Positions 19,406 to 29,916 of a stretch of 64,000 nt of DNA are shown here, piece after piece. Source of the DNA: Tunturibacter psychrotolerans (lineage in GTDB: Bacteria > Acidobacteriota > Terriglobia > Terriglobales > Acidobacteriaceae); contig NZ_CP132942.1 in the NCBI RefSeq assembly GCF_040359615.1, positions 5,555,636 through 5,619,635 on the forward strand. The letters run 5' to 3'. Within the stretch, counting starts at the first letter, position 1; each line of letters opens with the position of its first letter. The translations under genes and the position numbers were made by a program. The notes beneath the pieces were generated by a model that saw nothing but the letters and a program-made list of their open reading frames with translations, searched no databases and was not told the DNA's origin.

Positions 19406-20169
19406 AGATTCAGCTTTTTGAAGATGCGCTCTGGAATGTTGCGGATGATGAACATGATGGGCTGCCATTGGAATGGGACGTAGAGGATGTCTTTGCGTTT
19501 GTCGATGGCGCTGACGATGGACTCTGCGACCGATTCGACGTCGGCGAATTTTTCACTCTTAGGCATGTTGGCCGTCATCGCTGTTTTGACGGGGCCGGGC
19601 TTGATGGTGAGTACGGTGACGCCTTCGCGGTCGACGCGGTTGCGCAGGCCGCCCAGGAAGGCTGAGAGACCGGCTTTGGAGGAGCCGTATAGGTAGTTGG
19701 ATTTGCGGCCGCGGTCACCGGCTACCGAGGAGATGACTGCGATGGTTCCCGCTCGGCGCTGGACGCAGAAGTTGGCGAGCCAGGTGAGGAGCGAAACGGG
19801 CGCGACGAAGTTGGTGTGGAGGATCTGGGCGGCGGTGTTGAAGTCGCGCTCGGCTTCGATCTGGTCGCCAAGGATTCCGTGGGCGAGGTATGCAATGTCC
19901 ATGCCGGTGAGGGAGTTGACGGCGTGGGCGAGGAGCGCGGGATGCTGGTCGGTGTCGTCGAGATCGGCAACGGCAGTGTCGACGTAGCTGGCTCCGCGGG
20001 TTTTGAGATCGGCGGCGACGGCGGCTAGTTTTTCGGCGTTGCGGGCGACGAGGAAGAGGCTAGCGCCCTGGAAGGCCCAAATGCGGCAGGTGGCTTCGGC
20101 GATGCCAGAGGTGGCGCCGAGGACGAGGATCTTGCGGGGTGTTGTCGTGGTGTGCGGGGTGGTGCTCAT
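19402..20169 (-). CDS. SDR oxidoreductase, DprE2-like
   Basis: A short-chain dehydrogenase of about 255 residues from the ATG at 20169 (the frame is open to 20241 but overlaps the upstream gene). It has VLGATSGIAEATCRIWA, NEAEK-like nucleotide-binding context, AVISSVAGDRGRKSNYLYGSSKAGLSAFL with catalytic Ser, Tyr and Lys, and IKPGPVKTAM. These fit the decaprenylphosphoryl-ribose 2-epimerase reductase subunit (DprE2) family. It lies 20 bp after the FAD oxidase gene, reproducing the dprE1-dprE2 order. It is convergent with the transglutaminase gene, with a 4-bp overlap of the 3' ends. Confidence 0.8.
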   Translation of the reverse strand: MSTTPHTTTTPRKILVLGATSGIAEATCRIWAFQGASLFLVARNAEKLAAVAADLKTRGASYVDTAVADLDDTDQHPALLAHAVNSLTGMDIAYLAHGILGDQIEAERDFNTAAQILHTNFVAPVSLLTWLANFCVQRRAGTIAVISSVAGDRGRKSNYLYGSSKAGLSAFLGGLRNRVDREGVTVLTIKPGPVKTAMTANMPKSEKFADVESVAESIVSAIDKRKDILYVPFQWQPIMFIIRNIPERIFKKLNL

Positions 20170-20188
20170 AGGCTTGCGGTGTCCGGTC

Positions 20189-21538
20189 TTATGAATTTTG
20201 GGTGACGCGCTCCCAGAAGCTTGATGTGAGTAGGGGGTCACGGTATTGGGCGAAGTGCTGCCATTGGGGATAGAAGGCCTGGAACTGAGGAGCTGTCATG
20301 GCGGCGTCTTTAGCGGGGTACAGACGGCCGCCGAACTCGAGCGTCATATCCGCGAGGCGCTGGAAGAGTGGGAAGCTTTTGTCAGGCTTGATAGGAAAGT
20401 CGAGGGCTAGCGTGATGCCGGGTTTGGGGAAGCTCATCATGCCAGGAGAGGGGGCGTCGCCGAAGGCTTTTAGTACAGCGAGAAAGCTGGCGAGGCCGGA
20501 TTTGGCGACCTCGTGGAGGATAGCGATAGTTCCCTCTTTGGCGTGCTCCCACGGGATGACGTACTGGAACTGAAGGAGGCCGCGCTTGCCGTACATGCGG
20601 TTCCAGCGGAGGACCTTGTCGAGTGGGTAAAAAAAGGGCTCGTAGTCCTGCACGGCGACGACCCGTTTGTGGATCTGCTTGTGAAAGAAAGCTGTATTGA
20701 AGAGGCTGACGGAGAGCGCGTTGAGCGCAAAGCCAGGGGCCTCGAAGGGGAAGACAAGCTTTGGTTTGGGCGACGGTTTGAGGTCGTCCTTTTTCGTTGA
20801 GTGATCGCCCTGCATGAAGACGCCTCGGGCAAAGTTCCGGCCAGTGGAGGTGACGTCGACCCAACTGACGGTGTACTCGACGTCGTGCGCCTGGTTGGTG
20901 AGGTCGAGGAACTCGTCGATGCCGTGGAACTGGATGCCCTCGTAGTCGATCTTGCGAGAGACGATGGGCTTGAGACGGAGGGTGGCCCAAGTGATGACTC
21001 CGGTAAGGCCGAGGCCGCCGATAGTGGCGGAGTAGAACTCGGGGTTTTCCGTTGGGGAGCAGATCATGTGGGAGCCGTCGGAGCGGACGAGCTCGAGCTG
21101 TGCGATGTGACAGCCGAATGTTCCGGCGGTGTGGTGATTTTTGCCGTGGATATCGTTAGCAATTGCTCCACCGAGGGTTACATATTTCGTTCCGGGGGAA
21201 ACGGGGAGGAAGAAGCCGCGCGGGACGGCGAAGTCCAGGATCTGCGCGAGAGTTACGCCAGCTTCGGCGGTGAGGAGTCCAGTCTCGGCATCGAAGTTGA
21301 TGAGGCGATTCATCGCGGTGGTGACGAGGAGGTTGCCGTCCTTGAGGAGGCAGACGTCGCCATAGCTGCGGCCCATGCCAACGGGGAGTGCACCGTTATG
21401 GAGGTCGGCGGTGAGGGCGGGGAAATCGCTTTGCCAGTGGAGCGGGAGGAGCTTTGCGCCGTAGGTGGGGTAGCGGCCCCAGGATTCGAAGGGAGCTTGC
21501 ACTTGAGAGGCTTCCTCGGTTGCGGTTGGATCTGGCAT
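20189..21538 (-). CDS. FAD-binding oxidoreductase, DprE1-like
   Basis: A flavoenzyme of about 449 residues when started at ATG 21538. The PCMH-type FAD domain shows GMGRSYGD near residue 58 and TLGGAIANDIHGKNHHTAGTFG near residue 110, the His-containing loop of DprE1/alditol-oxidase relatives. DprE1 with DprE2 converts polyprenyl-phosphoryl ribose to arabinose in actinobacteria. Outside them, such pairs occur in polysaccharide gene sets and the real product is uncertain. The open frame continues upstream to 21595 through the rplT terminator, so the internal ATG is preferred. Confidence 0.8.
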   Translation of the reverse strand: MPDPTATEEASQVQAPFESWGRYPTYGAKLLPLHWQSDFPALTADLHNGALPVGMGRSYGDVCLLKDGNLLVTTAMNRLINFDAETGLLTAEAGVTLAQILDFAVPRGFFLPVSPGTKYVTLGGAIANDIHGKNHHTAGTFGCHIAQLELVRSDGSHMICSPTENPEFYSATIGGLGLTGVITWATLRLKPIVSRKIDYEGIQFHGIDEFLDLTNQAHDVEYTVSWVDVTSTGRNFARGVFMQGDHSTKKDDLKPSPKPKLVFPFEAPGFALNALSVSLFNTAFFHKQIHKRVVAVQDYEPFFYPLDKVLRWNRMYGKRGLLQFQYVIPWEHAKEGTIAILHEVAKSGLASFLAVLKAFGDAPSPGMMSFPKPGITLALDFPIKPDKSFPLFQRLADMTLEFGGRLYPAKDAAMTAPQFQAFYPQWQHFAQYRDPLLTSSFWERVTQNS

Positions 21539-21574
21539 AAGGACAGGATACTGGTTCGCGACGATGGCGCGATT

Positions 21575-21609
21575 AAAAAGCAAGAGGCACAGCATGGGCC
21601 GTGCCTCTT
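21575..21609 (-). terminator. Rho-independent terminator after rplT
   Basis: AAGAGGCAC (21582-21590) and GTGCCTCTT (21601-21609) form a perfect stem with a 10-nt loop. On the minus strand the stem is followed by GCTTTTTAATC. It separates the L20 gene from the DprE1-like gene. Confidence 0.8.
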
Positions 21610-21628
21610 TTGAAACGGCTGCTGCTTT

Positions 21629-22030
21629 TTAGGCAGCAGCAGTGCTGCGATTTGCGGCGTGCTTGTCTGCTGCAATCTTCAGGGCTGCCTTTGCCTGCAC
21701 GGTGAGTGCGGCAAAGCCAGCTGCGTCGTTGGCGGCGATATCGGCGAGGACCTTGCGGTCGAGCTGATTGCCGGCGAGCTTGAGGCCGTTGATGAAGGTC
21801 GAGTAGCTCATGCCGTTGATGCGGCAGGCTGCGTTGATGCGGACGATCCAGAGGGCGCGGAACTGGCGCTTCTTCTGTTTACGGCCGGTGTAGGCGAACT
21901 TGAGTCCGCGCTCGACGGCTTCCTGAGCGGCCTGGTAGAGCTTGGATTTGGTGAGGAAGTAACCACTCGCGCGCTTGAGGATCTTTTTGCGGCGATCGTT
22001 GCGTTTTGTACTCCGTTTTACACGGGGCAT
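21629..22030 (-). CDS. rplT: 50S ribosomal protein L20
   Basis: Binds 23S rRNA early in large-subunit assembly. The N-terminus [19 protein letters not shown] and the following YRAR-like [10 protein letters not shown], plus IARINAACR-like [17 protein letters not shown], are the family pattern. At 133 residues it is slightly longer than the usual ~118 because of an Ala-rich C-terminal tail ([16 protein letters not shown]). AGGAGAAG precedes the ATG. It follows rpmI after an unusually long spacer. Confidence 0.97.
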   Translation of the reverse strand: MPRVKRSTKRNDRRKKILKRASGYFLTKSKLYQAAQEAVERGLKFAYTGRKQKKRQFRALWIVRINAACRINGMSYSTFINGLKLAGNQLDRKVLADIAANDAAGFAALTVQAKAALKIAADKHAANRSTAAA

Positions 22031-22292
22031 CGTGCTTCTCCTTTTGCGTACATCGTTTAAGCGGCTGGAGGTAAGGGTCGCATTCTCGTCTCAATCAGAC
22101 TATTGGATGTTCTGAAAGGGACTCGTGAGAACGACGATGTGGCCTCTTCACTCGCTATGCAACTTCAAGTCTCGGTGGAATCGCTAACGCGGTTCCAGGG
22201 GCCGGAACGCTTTGCTGGCCCTTTGCTTTTTGAGCGACTCGACTTGAAAAACTTGTGCTTCCCTTTTCCTGAAAGACTTTGGTGGGTCTTTA
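22031..22292 (-). promoter_or_regulatory. Long rpmI-rplT spacer, possible regulatory leader
   Basis: 262 bp separate L35 and L20, which in most bacteria lie within ~50 bp. On the minus strand the spacer contains a GGGCC...GGCCC hairpin (around 22198-22220) and A-rich stretches. L20 autoregulates its operon through structured mRNA in Escherichia coli and Bacillus, so a leader here is plausible, but no defined motif was matched. Confidence 0.3.
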
Positions 22293-22490
22293 TCAGGCGT
22301 AAGGAAGCATTCGGGCAACCTTGTGTTGATCCGCCTCGGAGATAAGCGCCGACCCGCCGAGCTTGCGCTTGGTCTTGGTGGCCTTGGAGGTGAGGATGTG
22401 GCGCATCTTGGACTGGCCGCGCTTGAACTTGCCGGTGCCGGTCTTATGAAAGCGCTTGGCTGCGCCGCTGTGGGTCTTCAACTTTGGCAT
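22293..22490 (-). CDS. rpmI: 50S ribosomal protein L35
   Basis: A 65-residue basic ribosomal protein with the canonical [22 protein letters not shown]-terminus region and the KTKRKLGG motif. It is first of the L35-L20 pair on the minus strand. The usual upstream partner infC (initiation factor 3) is not present; a GNAT gene lies upstream instead. Confidence 0.95.
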   Translation of the reverse strand: MPKLKTHSGAAKRFHKTGTGKFKRGQSKMRHILTSKATKTKRKLGGSALISEADQHKVARMLPYA

Positions 22491-22639
22491 GGTGTTCCTG
22501 ACGAAAACTGTGTTCTGGACAACTTACTGAGTATATACGAGGATGGCGGGCGAGGTTGCATCTATTTCAGGGCCTCGGTCAGGCTGGATTGGAGTATTTG
22601 CCAAGGTACTGGAAACGAGGGACTTGAATGGGCCAAAGC

Positions 22640-23167
22640 CTATGAGAGCGGCTTTTCCATGGCGAGGAAGTAGAGATCGTCGCGTCGAGGCACACCGAAA
22701 CGTTGGTCTCCGTAAGGGAAAGGCTCGCGTTCGCCGGTGAAACGGTACCCTCGGCGCTCATACCATTCGATCAGTGTTTGACGGAGCCAGATGACGGTAA
22801 TCCTGACCCGGGTAGCGCCCTGGGCCTTAAAGTCGCTTTCGGCCTTTGACAGGAGTGCTCTGCCGAGACCTTCAGCCTGGCGTTGGGGGTCGATCGAAAG
22901 CATGGAGAGATATCCGACGGTCGACCCGGAAGTGCGCTCGAGAGAGACACATCCTGCAAGCGGGCCGTGGAGGTGATCCCTCATCAACAGGATCGTAAGA
23001 TTGTTCTTTGAGAGCATGTCAGCGAGCATCGCTGAGTCGATCCTTTGGCCGCTAATGACTTTGGCTTCGCTAGCCCAGCCCGCCTCGGAGCTTTTGCCTC
23101 TGTAGGCGTTGTTGACGAAGGTGACGAGTTCCTCGATATCGGCGTGTGTGGCAGAAACGAAGATCAT
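22640..23167 (-). CDS. GNAT-family N-acetyltransferase
   Basis: A 175-residue acetyltransferase of the GCN5-related fold. VGYLSMLSIDPQRQAEGLGRALLSKAE, around residues 88-115, carries the acetyl-CoA pyrophosphate-binding Q/R-x-x-G-x-G/A loop, and IEWYERRGYRFTGE near residue 137 is the usual C-terminal motif. The substrate cannot be inferred. It is the minus-strand gene just upstream of rpmI with a ~150-bp gap, so it is probably independent. Confidence 0.85.
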   Translation of the reverse strand: MIFVSATHADIEELVTFVNNAYRGKSSEAGWASEAKVISGQRIDSAMLADMLSKNNLTILLMRDHLHGPLAGCVSLERTSGSTVGYLSMLSIDPQRQAEGLGRALLSKAESDFKAQGATRVRITVIWLRQTLIEWYERRGYRFTGEREPFPYGDQRFGVPRRDDLYFLAMEKPLS

Positions 23168-23373
23168 TTCATTGATTATCCGGCCTTAAGTCACCGCCGC
23201 GTCAACGTATGTTCCTTGTAATAATCGATCAGGCCAAATCAAACCGTCCGGCCTGATCGTTAGCGAAGATTTCCACTTCAAGCTCAAATGAACACCGGAT
23301 TCTGCAGATGTCGTGCGAAAGCTTAACGCGGTCTGCTCTCGAAGCAAGTCCGCGTAAGCAGACATTTTCGAAG

Positions 23374-24102
23374 TTACAAAGTTGAAAACACCCTCACGGC
23401 TCTTTCTCCAGCACTTCGCGCACTCTGTGGATTGGTCCCCGTGACGACTCGGCCGGAGGTAATGGAGTAGTCGTCAAAAGCGCTCATAGAGGAGCTGTAG
23501 TACGCTCCAACCGCGGTCACGGCTTCGACAACGGGAACCACCTTGTCTGCCCTCAATTTGTCCAGGATCCTAAAGATCAGTTCGCCCTCGATCGTAAAAC
23601 CGGTCACGGTCTTTCCCTCGATAATCGATCTACCGGTCTTGGAGTCGATGACCCCGGGCAGGATTGCCGGTCCATGGCAAACTGTACCGACGACGCCTCC
23701 GCGATTCCAGACATCTGCTGCGCTCGCTTGCAGCCCCTTGGCGCTCGGGTAGTCATAGAGCGCTGCATGGCCGGCGGAAGCAAAGAATAATCCATACTCT
23801 TCTTTCTTCACATCAGATGCCTTCTTGAGCTGCGACTTCAGTTTGACGTTAAATGGGTGCTTAGGATTGTCGAAAGCGGCCTTGTCGCTTCCTGACAGGA
23901 AAGGGTCCGTCAGCGAAATATCATCGAGGCCATAGGTCCCGGTTTCGGAGGCGAGATCCACTTCAAAGCCTGCCTCCGTGAACACCTCAAACGGATGCAA
24001 GGCCTCGGTGAAAAAGAGGCCTGTTTTGTGGCCATCGGGGTAGATGGCACCGTTGAAGCTGCTGATGGAAATAAGCGCTTTACGTGGAAGCTTCTTGGAC
24101 AT
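23374..24102 (-). CDS. DJ-1/PfpI superfamily protein (Hsp31-like glutamine amidotransferase-type)
   Basis: Started at ATG 24102 (GGGAGCAAAC upstream) it encodes 242 residues. The nucleophile elbow GTVCHGPAIL holds the conserved Cys-His pair, and FFTEALHPFEVF supplies the acidic residue of the Hsp31/YhbO class, whose members act as glyoxalase-III/deglycase or chaperone-like stress proteins. A larger open frame extends to 24612, but its extra N-terminus is low-complexity sequence antisense to no gene and overlapping the next gene; it is rejected. The gene stands alone, with a terminator upstream. Confidence 0.88.
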   Translation of the reverse strand: MSKKLPRKALISISSFNGAIYPDGHKTGLFFTEALHPFEVFTEAGFEVDLASETGTYGLDDISLTDPFLSGSDKAAFDNPKHPFNVKLKSQLKKASDVKKEEYGLFFASAGHAALYDYPSAKGLQASAADVWNRGGVVGTVCHGPAILPGVIDSKTGRSIIEGKTVTGFTIEGELIFRILDKLRADKVVPVVEAVTAVGAYYSSSMSAFDDYSITSGRVVTGTNPQSARSAGERAVRVFSTL

Positions 24103-24260
24103 GTTTGCTCCTTCCCTCTGACTGTGAGTTTGACTTTGCCTTGTCCTGGCGTCGCTGCAACGCGACACCAGACCATCCGGAGTGCGAACTACCTGATTAC
24201 CGCCATCTGGTTCCCTGCTGCTATTGGAGTCGGCAAGGGTTGAACAGGTTTCTGACAAGA

Positions 24261-24288
24261 AAAAGACCCTCCGAAGAGGGTCTTTTTT
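24261..24288 (-). terminator. Terminator with CUUCGG tetraloop
   Basis: AAAGACCCTC (24262-24271) pairs with GAGGGTCTTT (24276-24285). On the minus strand the loop reads C-TTCG-G, a stable UUCG tetraloop, followed by TTTTTCTTG. It terminates the His-rich peptide gene and, with T-runs on both sides, could work in either direction. Confidence 0.85.
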
Positions 24289-24361
24289 GAGGATAGTTGG
24301 CTTCTGGCGAGCGTTATGTTGGCTGCTCGAAGAGTCAGACTCGGAAAGAGCTACTTGCTGA

Positions 24362-24643
24362 TTAGCCTCCCTTAGGACCTCCGCTACCGGTGGAGCCGCC
24401 GCCACTAGTCGAGCCACTACCACTGGTAGAGCCGCCACCGCTACCGCCATGACCCGGGCAGTTGCCGCCGCTACCACCCTTATCGCCACCGCCGTCGTGG
24501 TCGTGATCGTGGTGGCACCAGCCGAACCAGGACCACGAGCTACCACCACTGTCGTGGTCGTGATCACAGGCAAAGGCAGAGGTTGAGGCTGAAAGCATTG
24601 AGAATCCAACAATCGAGACAGCGATCAAACGGTTCAATTTCAT
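24362..24643 (-). CDS. Small exported His/Asp/Gly/Ser-rich protein
   Basis: A 93-residue protein with a clear signal peptide (MKLNRLIAVSIVGFSMLSAS, cleavage after AFA). The mature part begins CDHDHDSGG and has WCHHDHDHDGGG and CPGHGG, then a Gly/Ser/Thr-repeat tail. The alternating His-Asp clusters and Cys residues suggest a divalent-metal binder outside the cytoplasm, which is inference only. No known family is recognised. It is a monocistronic unit bounded by the CUUCGG terminator. Confidence 0.6.
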   Translation of the reverse strand: MKLNRLIAVSIVGFSMLSASTSAFACDHDHDSGGSSWSWFGWCHHDHDHDGGGDKGGSGGNCPGHGGSGGGSTSGSGSTSGGGSTGSGGPKGG

Positions 24644-24782
24644 TGGTTCACCTCGGGGGAGTTACGAGCCGAAGCATAGCAAGCCACATGGGTTAGGGGA
24701 GTACAACTTTCGGCGCAGCGGAGACGGTTACCAATGGTCTGAGACGTGCTTTGGGGAGGGCTCCTGCTGGGTACCTGGAGCG

Positions 24783-24810
24783 GCTTTTACCCCTTGTCGC
24801 GTGGTATACT
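24783..24810 (+). promoter_or_regulatory. Candidate gyrB promoter
   Basis: TTTTAC around 24784-24789 and an extended -10 GGTATACT with TATACT at 24805-24810 resemble a sigma-70 promoter, about 125 bp upstream of the gyrB start. Spacing is roughly 16 bp. Predicted by eye only. Confidence 0.35.
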
Positions 24811-24844
24811 TGAGGTACTGAGAAACAGCTCGAAACGTGTATAA

Positions 24845-27586
<2,742 letters not shown>

Positions 27587-27597
27587 CTCTGATTTTT

Positions 27598-27668
27598 TGT
27601 CGGTTGACGCATAACCTGGGATTATTGACACATAAAGTGGGATTTTGCGACACATATAGTGAGATAAA
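27598..27668. repeat. Left-end repeat array, three copies
   Basis: Three direct copies: GACGCATAACCTGGGAT (27606-27622), GACACATAAAGTGGGAT (27627-27643) and GACACATATAGTGAGAT (27649-27665). They start 21 and 22 bp apart, i.e. two helical turns, as expected of serial transposase-binding sites on one face of the DNA. Confidence 0.75.
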
Positions 27669-27830
27669 CCTACTTCAGTCTGTGAATGGTCAGAGTCGGC
27701 GGTACTGTAGCTGGAAGCATAAGCTGAAATATCGAAGCAAAAGCTGAAAATATGACGGTCGCTGTAAGTTTCCGGCCTGCTTACGCTGCTGCTTGAACAA
27801 CGACACTCTGGTGAGGCAAACAGCGACATT

Positions 27831-27895
27831 GAACAGTAGGTAGCGCGGCCCTGAAAAGGCCAGCGTCGGCGGTTCGATCCCGTCTCCGGCCACCA
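27831..27895 (+). tRNA. tRNA-Phe(GAA)-like 3' remnant (not a complete tRNA)
   Basis: From the anticodon arm to the CCA end the sequence folds as a tRNA: loop CTGAAAA (anticodon GAA) at 27851-27857, T arm GGCGG-TTCGATC-CCGTC, acceptor strand TCCGGCC, then A and an encoded CCA at 27893-27895. The D-arm region AGTAGGTAGCGC looks like a tRNA D arm with two bases missing, and the matching 5' acceptor strand GGCCGGA is absent at the expected position near 27820. It is therefore a remnant, of the kind left as a displaced 3' end by tRNA-targeting integrases or carried inside a mobile element. Confidence 0.6.
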
Positions 27896-27949
27896 CATTT
27901 TCAATAACTTACAAGCTGGACCAATTTCGCAAAGAGGCTCTCCGAGCAC

Positions 27950-28953
27950 CTAATTGCTTTCGAAATCTATGGCTGCCAGAAGCGCCGCACGGTATCCGGC
28001 GTAGCCTGATCGCAGATCTTCGACAGTCCGGTCGCACTTGACATCTGGAATAACGCCGATGTTCTCAATGTACGTACCGTTCGTGCGCTGCGCCAGCGTC
28101 CAGGGCAGCGTCATTGTCATATCCAGGTCATTCAGGGTTTTATTGCGTATGCGCTTTGCGCAACCGCCTCCGCCCCCGTTGTTGTTCCGAACAGAGTTGC
28201 TCTCTCATTGTCCTGAAGAATAGCAGCGAGAAATTCCCCTGCAGAGAACGTCTCTCCATTAATCAATACAACGATCTTCTTCGTGTAGTGGGTCTTCGCG
28301 GGCAAATTCTCCGCCACACCTCCTAAGTACAGTGGACTACTTGGTCGATCGGGGGTACCGCGTCCCGCCACTCACTCTGTCAGCACCAGGTGCGAATAAG
28401 CAACGAGCTCGCCAGATGGCCGCTCATCAGTCGGTACCGATTCTCCTGCTTTTGCGTCTTCCACGACGCTCGCAGCGACAGCAGCGTCATCGTCGCTAAT
28501 CATGATCTCGTGCGTCGGTAAAGCCAAAGCCTTGTCCGTCAGCGTCGAAAGCAATGCGTACATCTGAAACATGCTTCCACCGGTGTTGTCGATTTGATCG
28601 AAGATCATGGCCACGGTCTCACGTTCAAAGCGCGCGATGATCTTCTCAAATTCCTTGACCGCTTTCCTGTCGTACTCATAATCGGAAACTCGCACATAGC
28701 CAACCCATTGACCAGCACTCATCTCGAACATATAGGCGTAGTACGGCTCCCAGACCACCCAGACGACGCTACCAAGAGTCGGAACCCAGCTGCGCGTGGC
28801 GCCTCCGGAGGACTGCCCGAGCATCAACCACTCGCCACCAGTCCTGGCATCGAATTCCGCACCTAAAGCCAACATCCGGCTTGCGGAATCGGGTCTTATT
28901 CCGGCGGACTCTCCCATGCCCTTGCCTCTTTCGATAAACCGATATTCAGACAC
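27950..28953 (-). pseudogene. S41-family peptidase, 5'-truncated with an internal stop and a frameshift
   Basis: Three stretches on the minus strand join into one C-terminal-processing-type (S41) serine peptidase: 28953-28375 (VAMIFDQIDNTGGSMFQMYAL), 28371 onward in the same frame after a TGA at 28374-28372 (IVVLINGETFSAGEFLAAILQD, with the nucleophile-region Ser, and ATLFGTTTG), then after a one-base loss in a C5 run at 28173-28177 (GGGGCAK...LDMTMTLPWTLAQRTNGTYIENIGVIPDV), ending at TAG 27952-27950. Each part fits the family in the right order. The N-terminal part of a full-length enzyme is missing. With two lesions and a truncated 5' end the gene is dead. Confidence 0.8.
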
Positions 28954-29038
28954 TTTGTCACAGCATGCGAACGATTGGCGGCGCTAGGCGCAACATCTCA
29001 AGAAGAACGAGTCAGCGGTCTTCGCCGGAAGTCGGCAT

Positions 29039-29749
29039 TCAATCGTAACGCCCGATCTCAGAGAGTTGCTCGACTTCGTGCTCAGTGCCGACGTTCCCGG
29101 ACGCCATTGGAGAGAATGCTTCGTCAATCTTTTCCTTGGCCCTTGCCACCAACTTGCGTGCATCCGATGAAATCAGATCAGGCGATGCAATGGTAGCCAG
29201 CCGAAACGCGATCAGAGCATCCTTTGCATCCTTCTGGCTGTTCGCCTCGATGGCCGACTGAATTGCCGCGTACCGCTCTTTGTGCTCGGGGATCTCTCCA
29301 TAGTCTGACTTCTGCAGCGTCCGCCTGAGAGAGAAGGTCGCATAACCACAGTCGAGAGGCACTGAGTCAAGAAGAAGCCTTCCATCGGTATCGAGGGATA
29401 GCTTTTTCTCATCAATGGATCCCTTTGGACGGTCTATGACTGCCGCCACGCAGATCTTGGTCAATGTAAGGTCTGTATCGATTCCTACCTCGAGAGCAGT
29501 GTCCTGCGTCTGACCGGCAATCAAGTCCATGCCTTCCGTGATCAGGGGCAGGAACGGTTTGATCGCCCCAACGTAGCTGATGCCAGCAGTAGCGGAGACA
29601 CTCGTGATGTAGTTCAAAATGGGAGTCAACAGATTTCCACTTTTCACCGAAAACAAGCCGAACGCATCAGCCTGGTCCTTCGTGAGATGAGCGGAAATGA
29701 CCCGATGGGCGTCGTCGAAACTGTGACATTGGCTGACTTTGAGGAACAT
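29039..29749 (-). CDS. Protein of unknown function, 236 residues
   Basis: An intact frame (ATG at 29749, an in-frame TAG lies ~15 bp upstream) with no recognised family. It has no signal peptide. A mildly hydrophobic segment (NLLTPILNYITSVSATAGISYVGAIKPFLPLI, about 39-70) is followed by a mixed alpha/beta part with YATFSLRRTLQKSDYGEIPEHKERYAAIQSAIEAN and an Ala/Lys-rich helical C-terminus with SSDARKLVARAKEKIDEAF. It is divergent from the zinc-ribbon gene across 167 bp, so the two may form a functional pair within the mobile region. Function unknown. Confidence 0.55.
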   Translation of the reverse strand: MFLKVSQCHSFDDAHRVISAHLTKDQADAFGLFSVKSGNLLTPILNYITSVSATAGISYVGAIKPFLPLITEGMDLIAGQTQDTALEVGIDTDLTLTKICVAAVIDRPKGSIDEKKLSLDTDGRLLLDSVPLDCGYATFSLRRTLQKSDYGEIPEHKERYAAIQSAIEANSQKDAKDALIAFRLATIASPDLISSDARKLVARAKEKIDEAFSPMASGNVGTEHEVEQLSEIGRYD

Positions 29750-29916
29750 GCACTGTACATTCTCAAACTAGCTCGCTCCGCTCTGATGTACCTTACTTTC
29801 TCGATGCAAAAAGAAGAAGTGGCCGGGATTCGCAGGGCGATGGCTTTGCTCCTGGTATAGAGCTTCCCATCCTTACATAGCGACGGCAACTGTTCCACGA
29901 ATTGAGGCACTGGACA

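Noticed and set aside
23374..24612. Long fusion of a low-complexity N-terminus with the DJ-1/PfpI domain
   Set aside because: The extension overlaps the terminator and the His-rich gene, while ATG 24102 has a good ribosome site.
27821..27895. A complete functional tRNA-Phe
   Set aside because: No 5' acceptor strand pairs with TCCGGCC and the D arm is short, so only a remnant is claimed.
27690..27896. Minus-strand small protein with GDGIEPPTLAFSG
   Set aside because: This peptide is the antisense translation of the tRNA-like remnant, a known spurious annotation type.
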